Source of the DNA: Litorivivens sp041625575
Lineage (GTDB): Bacteria > Pseudomonadota > Gammaproteobacteria > Pseudomonadales > Spongiibacteraceae
Direction of reading: 5' to 3'
Assembly: GCA_041625575.1 (NCBI GenBank)
Contig: JBFJTG010000004.1
Location: 14,591-78,590, forward strand
DNA: 64,000 bases
This document shows, one piece after another, positions 33,562 through 41,157 of the stretch. The position numbers were made by a program, and so were the translations under genes. A model generated the notes under the pieces. The model worked only from the letters and a program-made list of their open reading frames with translations. It was not told the DNA's origin and searched no databases. The first letter of the stretch is position 1. Every line of letters starts with the position of its first letter.

Positions 33562-34902
33562 TTAGTCCTGCAGCTTTTTCTCCAAGTAGTGAATACTTAC
33601 GCCACCCTTGCGAAAGGCGCTATCGCGCACCAAGTCTTTGTGCAGGTCGATGTTGGTGCGAATGCCGTCTACAACCAGTTCTTCCAGCGCTTGTTGCATA
33701 CGTGCAAGCGCGATAGTGCGGTCTTCGCCGTAGGTGATGATTTTGCCGATCATCGAATCGTAATAGGGCGGCACCGTGTAGCCACTGTAAAGGTGTGAAT
33801 CCACGCGTACTCCGAAGCCGCCCGGTGCGTGGTAATGCAGGATCTTGCCGGGGCAAGGGAGAAAAGTGCGGGGGTCTTCCGCATTGATCCTGCACTCAAA
33901 GGCGTGACCTTTGACGACAACATCTTCCTGTTTGATAGAAAGTTTTTCGCCCGCGGCAATTCGCAGTTGCCATTTGATCAGGTCGATGCCGGTGATCATT
34001 TCGGTGACCGGATGCTCAACCTGAATTCGGGTATTCATTTCAATAAAAAAGAACTGTCCGTCTTCGTAGAGGAATTCGAAGGTGCCGGCGCCTCGGTAGT
34101 CGATTTTCTTACAGGCATCGACGCAGGCATTGGCCGTATCGTTCAGCGCCTTCTGATCTATGCAGGGGGGCGGCGCTTCCTCGAGGACCTTCTGGTGACG
34201 CCGTTGCAGTGAGCAGTCGCGAGCACTGAGGTGTATGGCGTGACCCTGGCCGTCGGCCAAGACCTGAATTTCTATGTGGCGCGGGTTTTCCAGAAATTTT
34301 TCCAGATACACCGTGCCGTCGCCGAAAGCCGCCTTTGCCTCGGACTGGGTTACAAATACGGCATTTAACAGTGCGGCTTCGCTGTGAACAACACGCATAC
34401 CGCGACCGCCGCCGCCAGCCGCTGCTTTGATAATTACCGGGTAGCCAATGCGACGAGCCACAGCTTGGGTGCGTTCGCCATCGTCGGTTAGGGGGCCGTC
34501 AGAACCGGGCACGGTTGGCACGCCCGCCTGTTTCATGCACTTGATGGCGGAGACTTTATCGCCCATCAGGCGAATAACGTCGGCTTTTGGACCGATAAAA
34601 ACAAAGCCGCTGTTTTCAACTTGTTCGGCAAAGTCAGCGTTTTCGGCCAAAAAACCGTAGCCGGGGTGAATGCCGACAGCATCGGTTACTTCAGCTGCGG
34701 AAATAATGGCCGGGCCGTTCAGATAGCTTTCCGTTGATGAGGCGGGCCCGATGCAGACAGATTCGTCGGCGAGACGAACATGCATCAGGTCCTTGTCGGC
34801 CTGGGAGTGAACGGCCACGGTTTTGATGCCGAGCTCTTTGCAGGCACGCAATATCCGCAGCGCTATTTCGCCGCGGTTGGCAATAACTACTTTCTTCAAC
34901 AT
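33562..34902 (-). CDS. accC: acetyl-CoA carboxylase, biotin carboxylase subunit AccC
   Basis: A 446-residue ATP-grasp enzyme that carboxylates biotin on AccB, the first step of fatty-acid synthesis. Features are VVIANRGEIALRILRACKELG, the glycine-rich loop AAAGGGGRGMRVV, HIEIQVLADG, and the metal/active site EMNTRIQVEHPVTEMITG. Length is normal. It follows accB by 38 bases in the classic aroQ-accB-accC order and is closed by a strong terminator. Confidence 0.99.
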   Translation of the reverse strand: MLKKVVIANRGEIALRILRACKELGIKTVAVHSQADKDLMHVRLADESVCIGPASSTESYLNGPAIISAAEVTDAVGIHPGYGFLAENADFAEQVENSGFVFIGPKADVIRLMGDKVSAIKCMKQAGVPTVPGSDGPLTDDGERTQAVARRIGYPVIIKAAAGGGGRGMRVVHSEAALLNAVFVTQSEAKAAFGDGTVYLEKFLENPRHIEIQVLADGQGHAIHLSARDCSLQRRHQKVLEEAPPPCIDQKALNDTANACVDACKKIDYRGAGTFEFLYEDGQFFFIEMNTRIQVEHPVTEMITGIDLIKWQLRIAAGEKLSIKQEDVVVKGHAFECRINAEDPRTFLPCPGKILHYHAPGGFGVRVDSHLYSGYTVPPYYDSMIGKIITYGEDRTIALARMQQALEELVVDGIRTNIDLHKDLVRDSAFRKGGVSIHYLEKKLQD

Positions 34903-34940
34903 GTGAGGCTTGATCCTGTCATTGCAGCGAGGCGCGGCTA

Positions 34941-35405
34941 TTAAACGATTGTGATCAGCGGTTGGTCGAATTCGACCGGCTGCGCATTTTCCGCGAGTAT
35001 GGCCTCGACCACGCCGGATTTGTCAGCCTCAATCTGGTTCATCATTTTCATTGCCTCAACGATGCAAATGACATCGCCGGCTTTAACATGCTGGCCGACT
35101 TCCACGAAGGTGGGTGAGCCGGGCGAAGGAGCCCGATAGAAGGTGCCAACCATGGGTGATTTAACAACGTGGCCATTGAACTTCGGTGCGGCATCTTCGA
35201 CTGCCGGAGCGGGGCTGGCTGCAGGAGCTGGCGCTGGTGCCTGTGCCTGCGGGTAAGGCGCTGGCGCGTACTGTGGCGGGTACATCATTGGCGTGCCGGA
35301 GTTACGGCTGATGCGCACAGACTCCTCGCCTTCTTTAATTTCGATTTCGTCGATGTTCGACTCTTCGAGTAATTCGATCAGTTTTTTTACTTTGCGTATA
35401 TCCAT
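34941..35405 (-). CDS. accB: biotin carboxyl carrier protein AccB
   Basis: A 154-residue BCCP. The N-terminal helix MDIRKVKKLIELLEES and a Pro/Ala-rich flexible linker (about 40-72) lead to the biotinyl domain, with the biotin Lys in VEAMKMMNQIEADKSG near residue 120. It carries biotin between AccC and the carboxyltransferase. It lies between aroQ and accC. Confidence 0.98.
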   Translation of the reverse strand: MDIRKVKKLIELLEESNIDEIEIKEGEESVRISRNSGTPMMYPPQYAPAPYPQAQAPAPAPAASPAPAVEDAAPKFNGHVVKSPMVGTFYRAPSPGSPTFVEVGQHVKAGDVICIVEAMKMMNQIEADKSGVVEAILAENAQPVEFDQPLITIV

Positions 35406-35447
35406 ATCGTGCTCTCTAAAAGGCTTTAAACAAATTAATCGGGAGTT

Positions 35448-35885
35448 TTAGTCCAGTTGCGCGATAGCGGCATCCAGAGCCAGCCGGTAGCCCTGGGGGC
35501 CGAGGCCGCATATCACTCCTGCCGCAATGTCGGAGAAGTAGGAATGCTGGCGAAAAGCTTCTCGCTTGTGAACATTGCTCAGGTGTATTTCGATAAAGGG
35601 AATGCCGGTTGCCAGCAAGGCGTCGCGCAGGGCAATGCTGCTGTGCGTGAATGCTGCCGGATTGATCAGTATAAAGTTGATACCCTCGCGCTGGGCGTCG
35701 TGAATCCGTTCGATGAGTTCGTACTCGGCATTGCTTTGTAAATGCTGCAAGTGGTGGCCGGCCGCCACCGCTACATCATGTAATTGCTGATTGATTTCGG
35801 ACAGCGTCGTTGCACCGTAAACGTCTGGCTCGCGGGTACCCAGCAGATTGAGGTTGGGGCCATGTAGTACAAGTATTGATGCCAT
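35448..35885 (-). CDS. aroQ: 3-dehydroquinate dehydratase type II AroQ
   Basis: A 145-residue shikimate-pathway enzyme. It starts MASILVLHGPNLNLLGTREP at 35885; an earlier in-frame start at 35984 adds 33 residues foreign to the family. The catalytic Tyr is in EPDVYGATTL, substrate contacts in SNAEYELIERI and NPAAFTHSSIALRDAL, and the catalytic His in IEIHLSNVHKREAFR. It forms the aroQ-accB-accC unit. Confidence 0.97.
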   Translation of the reverse strand: MASILVLHGPNLNLLGTREPDVYGATTLSEINQQLHDVAVAAGHHLQHLQSNAEYELIERIHDAQREGINFILINPAAFTHSSIALRDALLATGIPFIEIHLSNVHKREAFRQHSYFSDIAAGVICGLGPQGYRLALDAAIAQLD

Positions 35886-36005
35886 AGTCTTTAAAAACAG
35901 TACGTTATCGGTATTTTCGCGATTCTGCCTCAGTTTGGCGGTCGCGTCTAGACAGAGTGCGCATTTTCCACAAAATAGTGGCAAATTTCCAGCAAGTTTT
36001 AAGAA

Positions 36006-36047
36006 GTTGTCAGTGATTTCGGCGAATTTAGTGTTAACACTGACAAC
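36006..36047. repeat. 10-bp inverted repeat between dsbD and aroQ
   Basis: GTTGTCAGTG (36006-36015) is mirrored exactly by CACTGACAAC (36038-36047) with a 22-base spacer. The right arm also forms part of a 12-bp palindrome, AGTGTTAACACT (36030-36041). It begins about 11 bases after the dsbD stop on the minus strand and is followed by TTCTT, so it could be a weak dsbD terminator; it is also upstream of aroQ and could be an operator. Confidence 0.5.
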
Positions 36048-36057
36048 ACGCTGCCTA

Positions 36058-37791
36058 TTAATTGATCAGCTTGAGTGTCTGCAGGATGCCGTTTTCCGTG
36101 AGGATTTGTGGAAGTACGCGAGCTTTGGCTTCACCGGGCAGGTAGAGAAGATACAGCGGAATGCCGTTGCGCTGATACTCGCTAAGGAGTGAGGTTATAT
36201 TTTCGTCGTAAAGGGTCCAGTCGGCCACCATGTAGGCCACATTTTTTTCGGCGAACGCGGCCTCGACTGCGCTGGTGTGCAAGGCGACCTTTTCATTGAT
36301 CTTGCAGGTGATGCACCAATCAGCCGTTACGTCGATAAACACAGGGCGGCCGCTAGCGCGCAATTCGCGCAGACGCGATTCACTGTAAAAGACGGTGTTC
36401 TTGCCAATATTGTCTGCGCTTTGCTTGCGCTGTTCGAGTGCCGGGCTAGCCAATAGGCTAATCGCAATGAGAAAGCTGGCGAGTGCAAGTACGCGCGCTA
36501 GTGTCTGACGCAGACCCATCAGCCAAATCGCCAGTCCGAGAACCAGCCATGCCAGTAGTGTGGCAGCCATGCCGTCGGCGCCACTTTGGCGACCTATTAC
36601 CCAACTCAACCATATGGCTGTCGCCAATAGGGGAAAGCCCAAAAATTGTTTGAGCCGCTCCATCCATGCGCCTGAGCGCGGCAGTGATTTCAATGCCCCC
36701 GGGAAAAGGGTGAGTAGAAAGACGGGCAGTGCCATACCAAGCCCCAGAGCGGCAAACACGGCCAGCGCTATCGCGGCGGGCTGTGTTGCGGCAAATCCCA
36801 GGGCCGTGCCCATGAAAGGTGCTGTGCAGGGGGTTGCGACAACGGTTGCTAAAACACCGGTAAAAAAGCTGCCGGTATAGTCGCTGCGCTGGCTCAAATT
36901 TTGGCCGGGCACGCCGCCGAGCAGGGCAATCTCAAAAACACCGAACAAATTCAGTGATAAGACAAAAAACACGCAGGACAGCAAGGCTACAAACCAGGGG
37001 GTTTGCAGCTGGAAGCCCCAGCCGATTGCCGCGCCCGCACTCTGCAGGCTGATAAGCGCGACCGCGACTGCGAGAAAACTGAGTACAATACCCGCACTGT
37101 AAACCGCGCCGTGAACGCTGGCCCGGCCGTGCCCGCTCCGGGTAAAGCTGAGGACTTTGAGTCCGAGCACGGGAAACACACAGGGCATAAGGTTAAGTAT
37201 TGCACCGCCAATAAGGGCGAATAGCAGCATTAACCAAAGCGCTTGCGTAGAATTCTGTGAGGCAGCGCCGGCGTTGTGCGCGGCGTTCCACGTATCGAGC
37301 GTGATGCTGCTGATCGAGCCGGTTGACGGCGTTACGCGGAACAGCCAATCATTAGGCGGATAACAAAGCCCCGCGTCCGCGCAGCCCTGTGCGGTCAGCT
37401 TCAGTAAATAAGCATCTTCTCCCAGCTCGGTCAAAGCAGTATTGGCAAAATTGTAGTAAACCGGCGTTTCCCCAAAGTAGGGGTCATCCTTTATGATCGC
37501 CTCGCCGAAATTGGGAGTCAGCGTAGTGATTTGTCCGCTAAGCAAGCGTTGGCTTGTGAACTTATCTTTGTATAAGTAGTAGTTGTCGCTAATTTGCCAG
37601 TTAATGTTGAGAGTGTTTTGGCTCAGTGTTACAACAGGATTGTAGGCTTCGGTCACTGGCAGGAAACTGGGCGATTCGTTGCCGAAAAGCTCGCTGCCCG
37701 CGTCCCAGTCAGCTGAATTGGCCGCGACAGGGAGCAGGCCCAGGCACAGCAACTGAGTGAACAGTAGGGTAAACTGTAGAAGTGGGCGCAT
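36058..37791 (-). CDS. dsbD: thiol:disulfide interchange protein DsbD
   Basis: A 577-residue inner-membrane reductant carrier that passes electrons from cytoplasmic thioredoxin to periplasmic proteins such as DsbC and cytochrome c maturation factors. Order: signal peptide (to about 25), alpha domain with the Cys pair in CADAGLCYPPNDW, eight-helix beta domain with the two redox Cys in MPCVFPVLGLKVLS and ATPCTAPFMG, and C-terminal thioredoxin-like gamma domain with DVTADWCITCKINE. All six cysteines are in place. It is divergent from a PCuAC copper chaperone gene. Confidence 0.96.
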   Translation of the reverse strand: MRPLLQFTLLFTQLLCLGLLPVAANSADWDAGSELFGNESPSFLPVTEAYNPVVTLSQNTLNINWQISDNYYLYKDKFTSQRLLSGQITTLTPNFGEAIIKDDPYFGETPVYYNFANTALTELGEDAYLLKLTAQGCADAGLCYPPNDWLFRVTPSTGSISSITLDTWNAAHNAGAASQNSTQALWLMLLFALIGGAILNLMPCVFPVLGLKVLSFTRSGHGRASVHGAVYSAGIVLSFLAVAVALISLQSAGAAIGWGFQLQTPWFVALLSCVFFVLSLNLFGVFEIALLGGVPGQNLSQRSDYTGSFFTGVLATVVATPCTAPFMGTALGFAATQPAAIALAVFAALGLGMALPVFLLTLFPGALKSLPRSGAWMERLKQFLGFPLLATAIWLSWVIGRQSGADGMAATLLAWLVLGLAIWLMGLRQTLARVLALASFLIAISLLASPALEQRKQSADNIGKNTVFYSESRLRELRASGRPVFIDVTADWCITCKINEKVALHTSAVEAAFAEKNVAYMVADWTLYDENITSLLSEYQRNGIPLYLLYLPGEAKARVLPQILTENGILQTLKLIN

Positions 37792-37935
37792 TACCTAGTC
37801 CAAACCATGCGTAGAATTTCGCTCTTGTTTAAGGCGCTGTTTGCGTGATTAAGTTCCGTCACGGCTCCGCATTGTAATCGAAAAGTAGTGAGTTTTTGCA
37901 GGAAAGTAGCTGATGTTGGCCGAGAGTAGGGCAAA

Positions 37936-38379
37936 ATGTTGAAATTGTATAAGTGCCTCGGCATATGTTTGCTGGTACAGCTTTCCGGAGCATTGGTGGC
38001 GCTGGAGTTCAGTGATGCCTTTGTGCGAGGCCTGCCGCCGAGCCAGAAAAATACCGCGGCATTCTTTACGGTGACTAATCCGGCCCCTGAGGCTTGGACC
38101 ATTGTCGGTGTTAGTTCGACTGTGGCGGAGCGGGTTGAAATTCATCGCCACGAACACAGTAATGGCATGATGGCGATGCGTAGATTGGATGAGCTGACGA
38201 TCGACGCCGAATCGTCACTGCAATTCGCGCCGGGTGGCCTGCATTTAATGTTGATTGGCTTGAAACAGCCATTGCGTGAAGGCGATCGTGTAGCCTTACA
38301 GTTTTCAAACGGTGCTGGAAATCAGGTTATGGCCGAGTTTCCGGTGATTAGTGTAGTAAACGAGCACAGGCACCATTAA
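37936..38379 (+). CDS. PCu(A)C family periplasmic copper chaperone
   Basis: A 147-residue exported protein. The signal peptide ends near residue 22 (GALVALEF). The PCuAC cupredoxin-like domain has AFFTVTNPAPEAWTIVG, then VEIHRHEHSNGMMAMRRLDE and FAPGGLHLMLIGLKQPL, which supply the His and Met Cu(I) ligands. The His-rich tail (NEHRHH) could add metal affinity. It probably delivers copper to the CuA site of cytochrome oxidase. The divergent neighbour dsbD supplies reducing power to the same compartment. Confidence 0.9.
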   Translation: MLKLYKCLGICLLVQLSGALVALEFSDAFVRGLPPSQKNTAAFFTVTNPAPEAWTIVGVSSTVAERVEIHRHEHSNGMMAMRRLDELTIDAESSLQFAPGGLHLMLIGLKQPLREGDRVALQFSNGAGNQVMAEFPVISVVNEHRHH

Positions 38380-38432
38380 GGAATGACTATTTTTACCCGG
38401 GGTACAAATTTGCTAATCAGGGAGCGGGCCGC

Positions 38433-39464
38433 ATGAAGACACAATGGTTGTCGGAGCGCGGGCAGCAATTTCGGGAAGCGGCAGAAGATTGGCTGGGCGG
38501 CAAAAACTCACTCAAGTGGGTCTTGGCGGCATTGGTGCTCTATATTGCGCTGGTTTCAATCCTTGGGATTGTGTGGAGTCGTCAGCCGGACTCCATCCCT
38601 GTTTATGATAACTCTGGCAGGCCTGTGGTTGTCGGTACGGTGACGACCAATATGCTAATTGCTGTGAGTGAGACCCTCCTTGATAAGCCCGGTGGATTTA
38701 TTAGCAATGACGTCACTCCCCCGGGTATTTTTATGGACAATATGCCGGCCTGGGAATACGGCGTATTAATTCAGGTTCGTGAGTTGGCTCGCGCAATGCG
38801 CGAAAGTTTCAGTCGCTCACAGTCGCAGTCCACGGAAGATCAGGCGCTGTCCAAGGCCGAGCCGCGCTTCAACTTTTCAAACAATAGTTGGGCTGTGCCC
38901 GCCTCGGAATCCGAGTACCGCGACGGTATTAAATACCTGATAGATTATCGCGACAGGCTGGCGAATGAGGGTGATCCGCAGGCCCAATTTTATGCCCGCG
39001 CGGACAACTTGCGTTTTTGGCTTTCGTCGGTGGAGTCCCGTTTGGGTAGTCTGTCCCAACGTCTAAGCGCGAGCGTTGGCCAGCGCCGGCTCAATACTGA
39101 CCTTGCAAACGATGCTTCAGCCACGCAATCGACCGTGGCGCCGTCGGAGCAGATGATTAAAACGCCTTGGCTGAAAATTGATGATGTATTTTATGAGGCG
39201 CGAGGGAGTTGCTGGGCGCTAATACATTTTTTAAAGGCGGTTGAAAAAGATTTTGCTGATGTGCTGGAGAATAAAAACGCGCGCGTAAGTGTGCAACAGA
39301 TTATTCGTGAGCTGGAACAAACACAGCAGCCGATGTTCAGCCCTATCATTCTAAATGGCAGCGGATTTGGTCCGCTGGCTAACCACTCGTTGGTGATGGC
39401 GTCGTACATATCCCGCGCCAACGCCGCGCTAATCGATTTACGTGAACTCTTGTCTCAAGGATAA
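38433..39464 (+). CDS. DUF2333 family inner-membrane protein
   Basis: A 343-residue protein with one membrane helix near residues 28-50 and a large, mainly helical periplasmic part. Recognisable DUF2333 blocks are DKPGGFISNDVTPPGIFMDNMPAWEYG, YRDGIKYLIDYRDRL and the C-terminal LANHSLVMASYISRANAALIDL, with TPWLKIDDVFYEARGSCWAL in between. The family is found in marine and pseudomonad gammaproteobacteria; no function is assigned. It lies 53 bases after the PCuAC gene and 4 bases before a YajG lipoprotein gene. Confidence 0.8.
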   Translation: MKTQWLSERGQQFREAAEDWLGGKNSLKWVLAALVLYIALVSILGIVWSRQPDSIPVYDNSGRPVVVGTVTTNMLIAVSETLLDKPGGFISNDVTPPGIFMDNMPAWEYGVLIQVRELARAMRESFSRSQSQSTEDQALSKAEPRFNFSNNSWAVPASESEYRDGIKYLIDYRDRLANEGDPQAQFYARADNLRFWLSSVESRLGSLSQRLSASVGQRRLNTDLANDASATQSTVAPSEQMIKTPWLKIDDVFYEARGSCWALIHFLKAVEKDFADVLENKNARVSVQQIIRELEQTQQPMFSPIILNGSGFGPLANHSLVMASYISRANAALIDLRELLSQG

Positions 39465-39468
39465 AATC

Positions 39469-40044
39469 ATGCGTTTAAAACTCTTCCCGCTGGCCCTGGT
39501 TGCGTTGCTGTTGACTGGTTGTGCGCTGAGCCCTCAGCAGGTGACGATCAAGCCGAGTCTTGAAAGTAGCAGTAGCAATATCGGCGAAGGCCGCACCTTG
39601 TATGTCGAGGTTCTCGACGTACGGGAATCCAGTGCCATCGGTAGTCGCGGTGGTATGTATAAATCCACTAGCCTGATTACCTTGGCCAATGATTTGCCAA
39701 CGGCGATTCGCGATGCGGCAAGCAAACAATTCCGCGATATGGGCTTTGTGGTGCAGGCCGCACCAGGGGCCAGTGCCGATATCCGGATTTTTATCGACAA
39801 GCTGAGTTATGGTGATCCGGAGACGAGTGCCGTTGGTTTTGATGTCGCGCTGGAGTCAGTTTTGCGTGTTGAGGCCAAACAGCGGGGCGATACCTATAGC
39901 GGCCGCTATCAAGTAAAAACAACGAGGACTTACGCCACTGTGCCGGGGCGTGATCGCAATGAAGAAATGATCAACGAAACCTTGTCAGGCGCTTTGCAGC
40001 GCCTGTTTAGCGATCCGAAATTGCTGGCCTTCACCCTGAGGTAA
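39469..40044 (+). CDS. YajG family lipoprotein
   Basis: A 191-residue lipoprotein with a type II signal peptide, lipobox LLTGC (Cys near residue 18). The mature part has TLYVEVLDVRESSAIGSRGG and an alternating pattern typical of YajG. Start is the ATG at 39469; the frame is open nine codons upstream into the preceding gene, but the signal peptide begins at MRLKLFPLALVALL. Role is unknown, though YajG-type lipoproteins are often outer-membrane associated. Confidence 0.85.
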   Translation: MRLKLFPLALVALLLTGCALSPQQVTIKPSLESSSSNIGEGRTLYVEVLDVRESSAIGSRGGMYKSTSLITLANDLPTAIRDAASKQFRDMGFVVQAAPGASADIRIFIDKLSYGDPETSAVGFDVALESVLRVEAKQRGDTYSGRYQVKTTRTYATVPGRDRNEEMINETLSGALQRLFSDPKLLAFTLR

Positions 40045-40078
40045 AAGGCCGGAGTTCAGAGGCTCGCGGATTTTGCTG

Positions 40079-41071
40079 CTAGAGAGCGGCCAGCAGTTCG
40101 GCGTGACGAGCTGCTGGCAGACGCGGCCCGTAGTTGCTAACGACCTCTGCCGAGGCGCGACTGGCCAGGCGACCTGCTTCTGCAAAGCCCAAGCCATTGG
40201 TAATGCCGTAAAGAAAGGCACCCGCAAACATATCGCCAGCGCCGTTAGTGTCGACCGCTTTAACAACATTGGGTGCTATTTGAATTAGCTGATTGCCGTC
40301 AAACACCAGAGCACCTTTGGCACCTAGCGTGATGGCGAAGGTTTTTGCGACTTCCTTCAGTGCTTCAATGGCGGCATCGAGGTCTTTGGTTTTTGCCCAG
40401 CCCAGAGCTTCGTCCTCGTTGCAAAACACCATGTCGACACCATCGCCCAGCATTTCGAGCAGGCCGTCGCGGAAAAACTCGACCATGCCCGGGTCGGAAA
40501 AACTCAGCGCAGTTTTTACGCCGTTGGCGCGGGCAATCGCATGTGCCTTGATGGCCGCGTTCCGTCCTGTGGGCGAGGTGACCAAATAGCCTTCCATGTA
40601 CAAGTATTCGGATTCTGCCAGCGCGGCTTCGTTCAGCTCGCTCGCGGACAGTGTTTCACTAATCCCCAAGTAGGTATTCATGCTGCGTTCCGCATCCGGA
40701 GTAATCATCACGAGGCAGGTGCCCGTTACGCCATCGATACTTTTTTGCTGAAAATCAGCGGCGACGCCAGCTTCTTTAAGATCATTCATATAGAATTCAC
40801 CCAAGGCATCGGCTGCGACTTTGCAGGAATAAAAGGTTTTTGCGCCGAAGTAGCTGGCGGCGATAATGGAGTTTGCGGCCGAGCCGCCGCTGGCTTGCTT
40901 GGCATGGACCAAATGCCCCTCCAGTGATGCCAGAATGGCGGTTTGGCGGTCGCGATCAACCAGGGTCATCAGACCCTTGTCAATTCCAAGTTGCTGCAGG
41001 TCGGAATCGGAAACGTCAATTTCGGTGTCGACCAAGGCTGCGCCCAGACCGTAAAGGTGATATTTGCTCAT
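40079..41071 (-). CDS. adenosine kinase (PfkB family)
   Basis: A 330-residue ribokinase-fold sugar/nucleoside kinase. The N-terminal GLGAALVDTEIDV, the substrate-binding QASGGSAANSIIAASYFGA and the PfkB signature DTNGAGDMFAGAFLYG (with the catalytic Asp) are present. This subgroup is annotated as adenosine kinase in many gammaproteobacteria; inosine-guanosine kinase is a related alternative. It converges with the YajG gene across 34 bases with no clear terminator. Confidence 0.85.
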   Translation of the reverse strand: MSKYHLYGLGAALVDTEIDVSDSDLQQLGIDKGLMTLVDRDRQTAILASLEGHLVHAKQASGGSAANSIIAASYFGAKTFYSCKVAADALGEFYMNDLKEAGVAADFQQKSIDGVTGTCLVMITPDAERSMNTYLGISETLSASELNEAALAESEYLYMEGYLVTSPTGRNAAIKAHAIARANGVKTALSFSDPGMVEFFRDGLLEMLGDGVDMVFCNEDEALGWAKTKDLDAAIEALKEVAKTFAITLGAKGALVFDGNQLIQIAPNVVKAVDTNGAGDMFAGAFLYGITNGLGFAEAGRLASRASAEVVSNYGPRLPAARHAELLAAL

Positions 41072-41157
41072 AGGAGATTCACAGTTTGATTAGCGGAAAC
41101 GCAGCATTATCCCGTTTGCTTAACGTTTTGCAAACCGTTACTTGTTAGACTGGCGCG

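Noticed and set aside
39985..40269. 94-codon minus-strand frame at the end of the adenosine kinase gene
   Set aside because: Overlaps two well-supported genes (YajG and adenosine kinase) in another frame and resembles no family.
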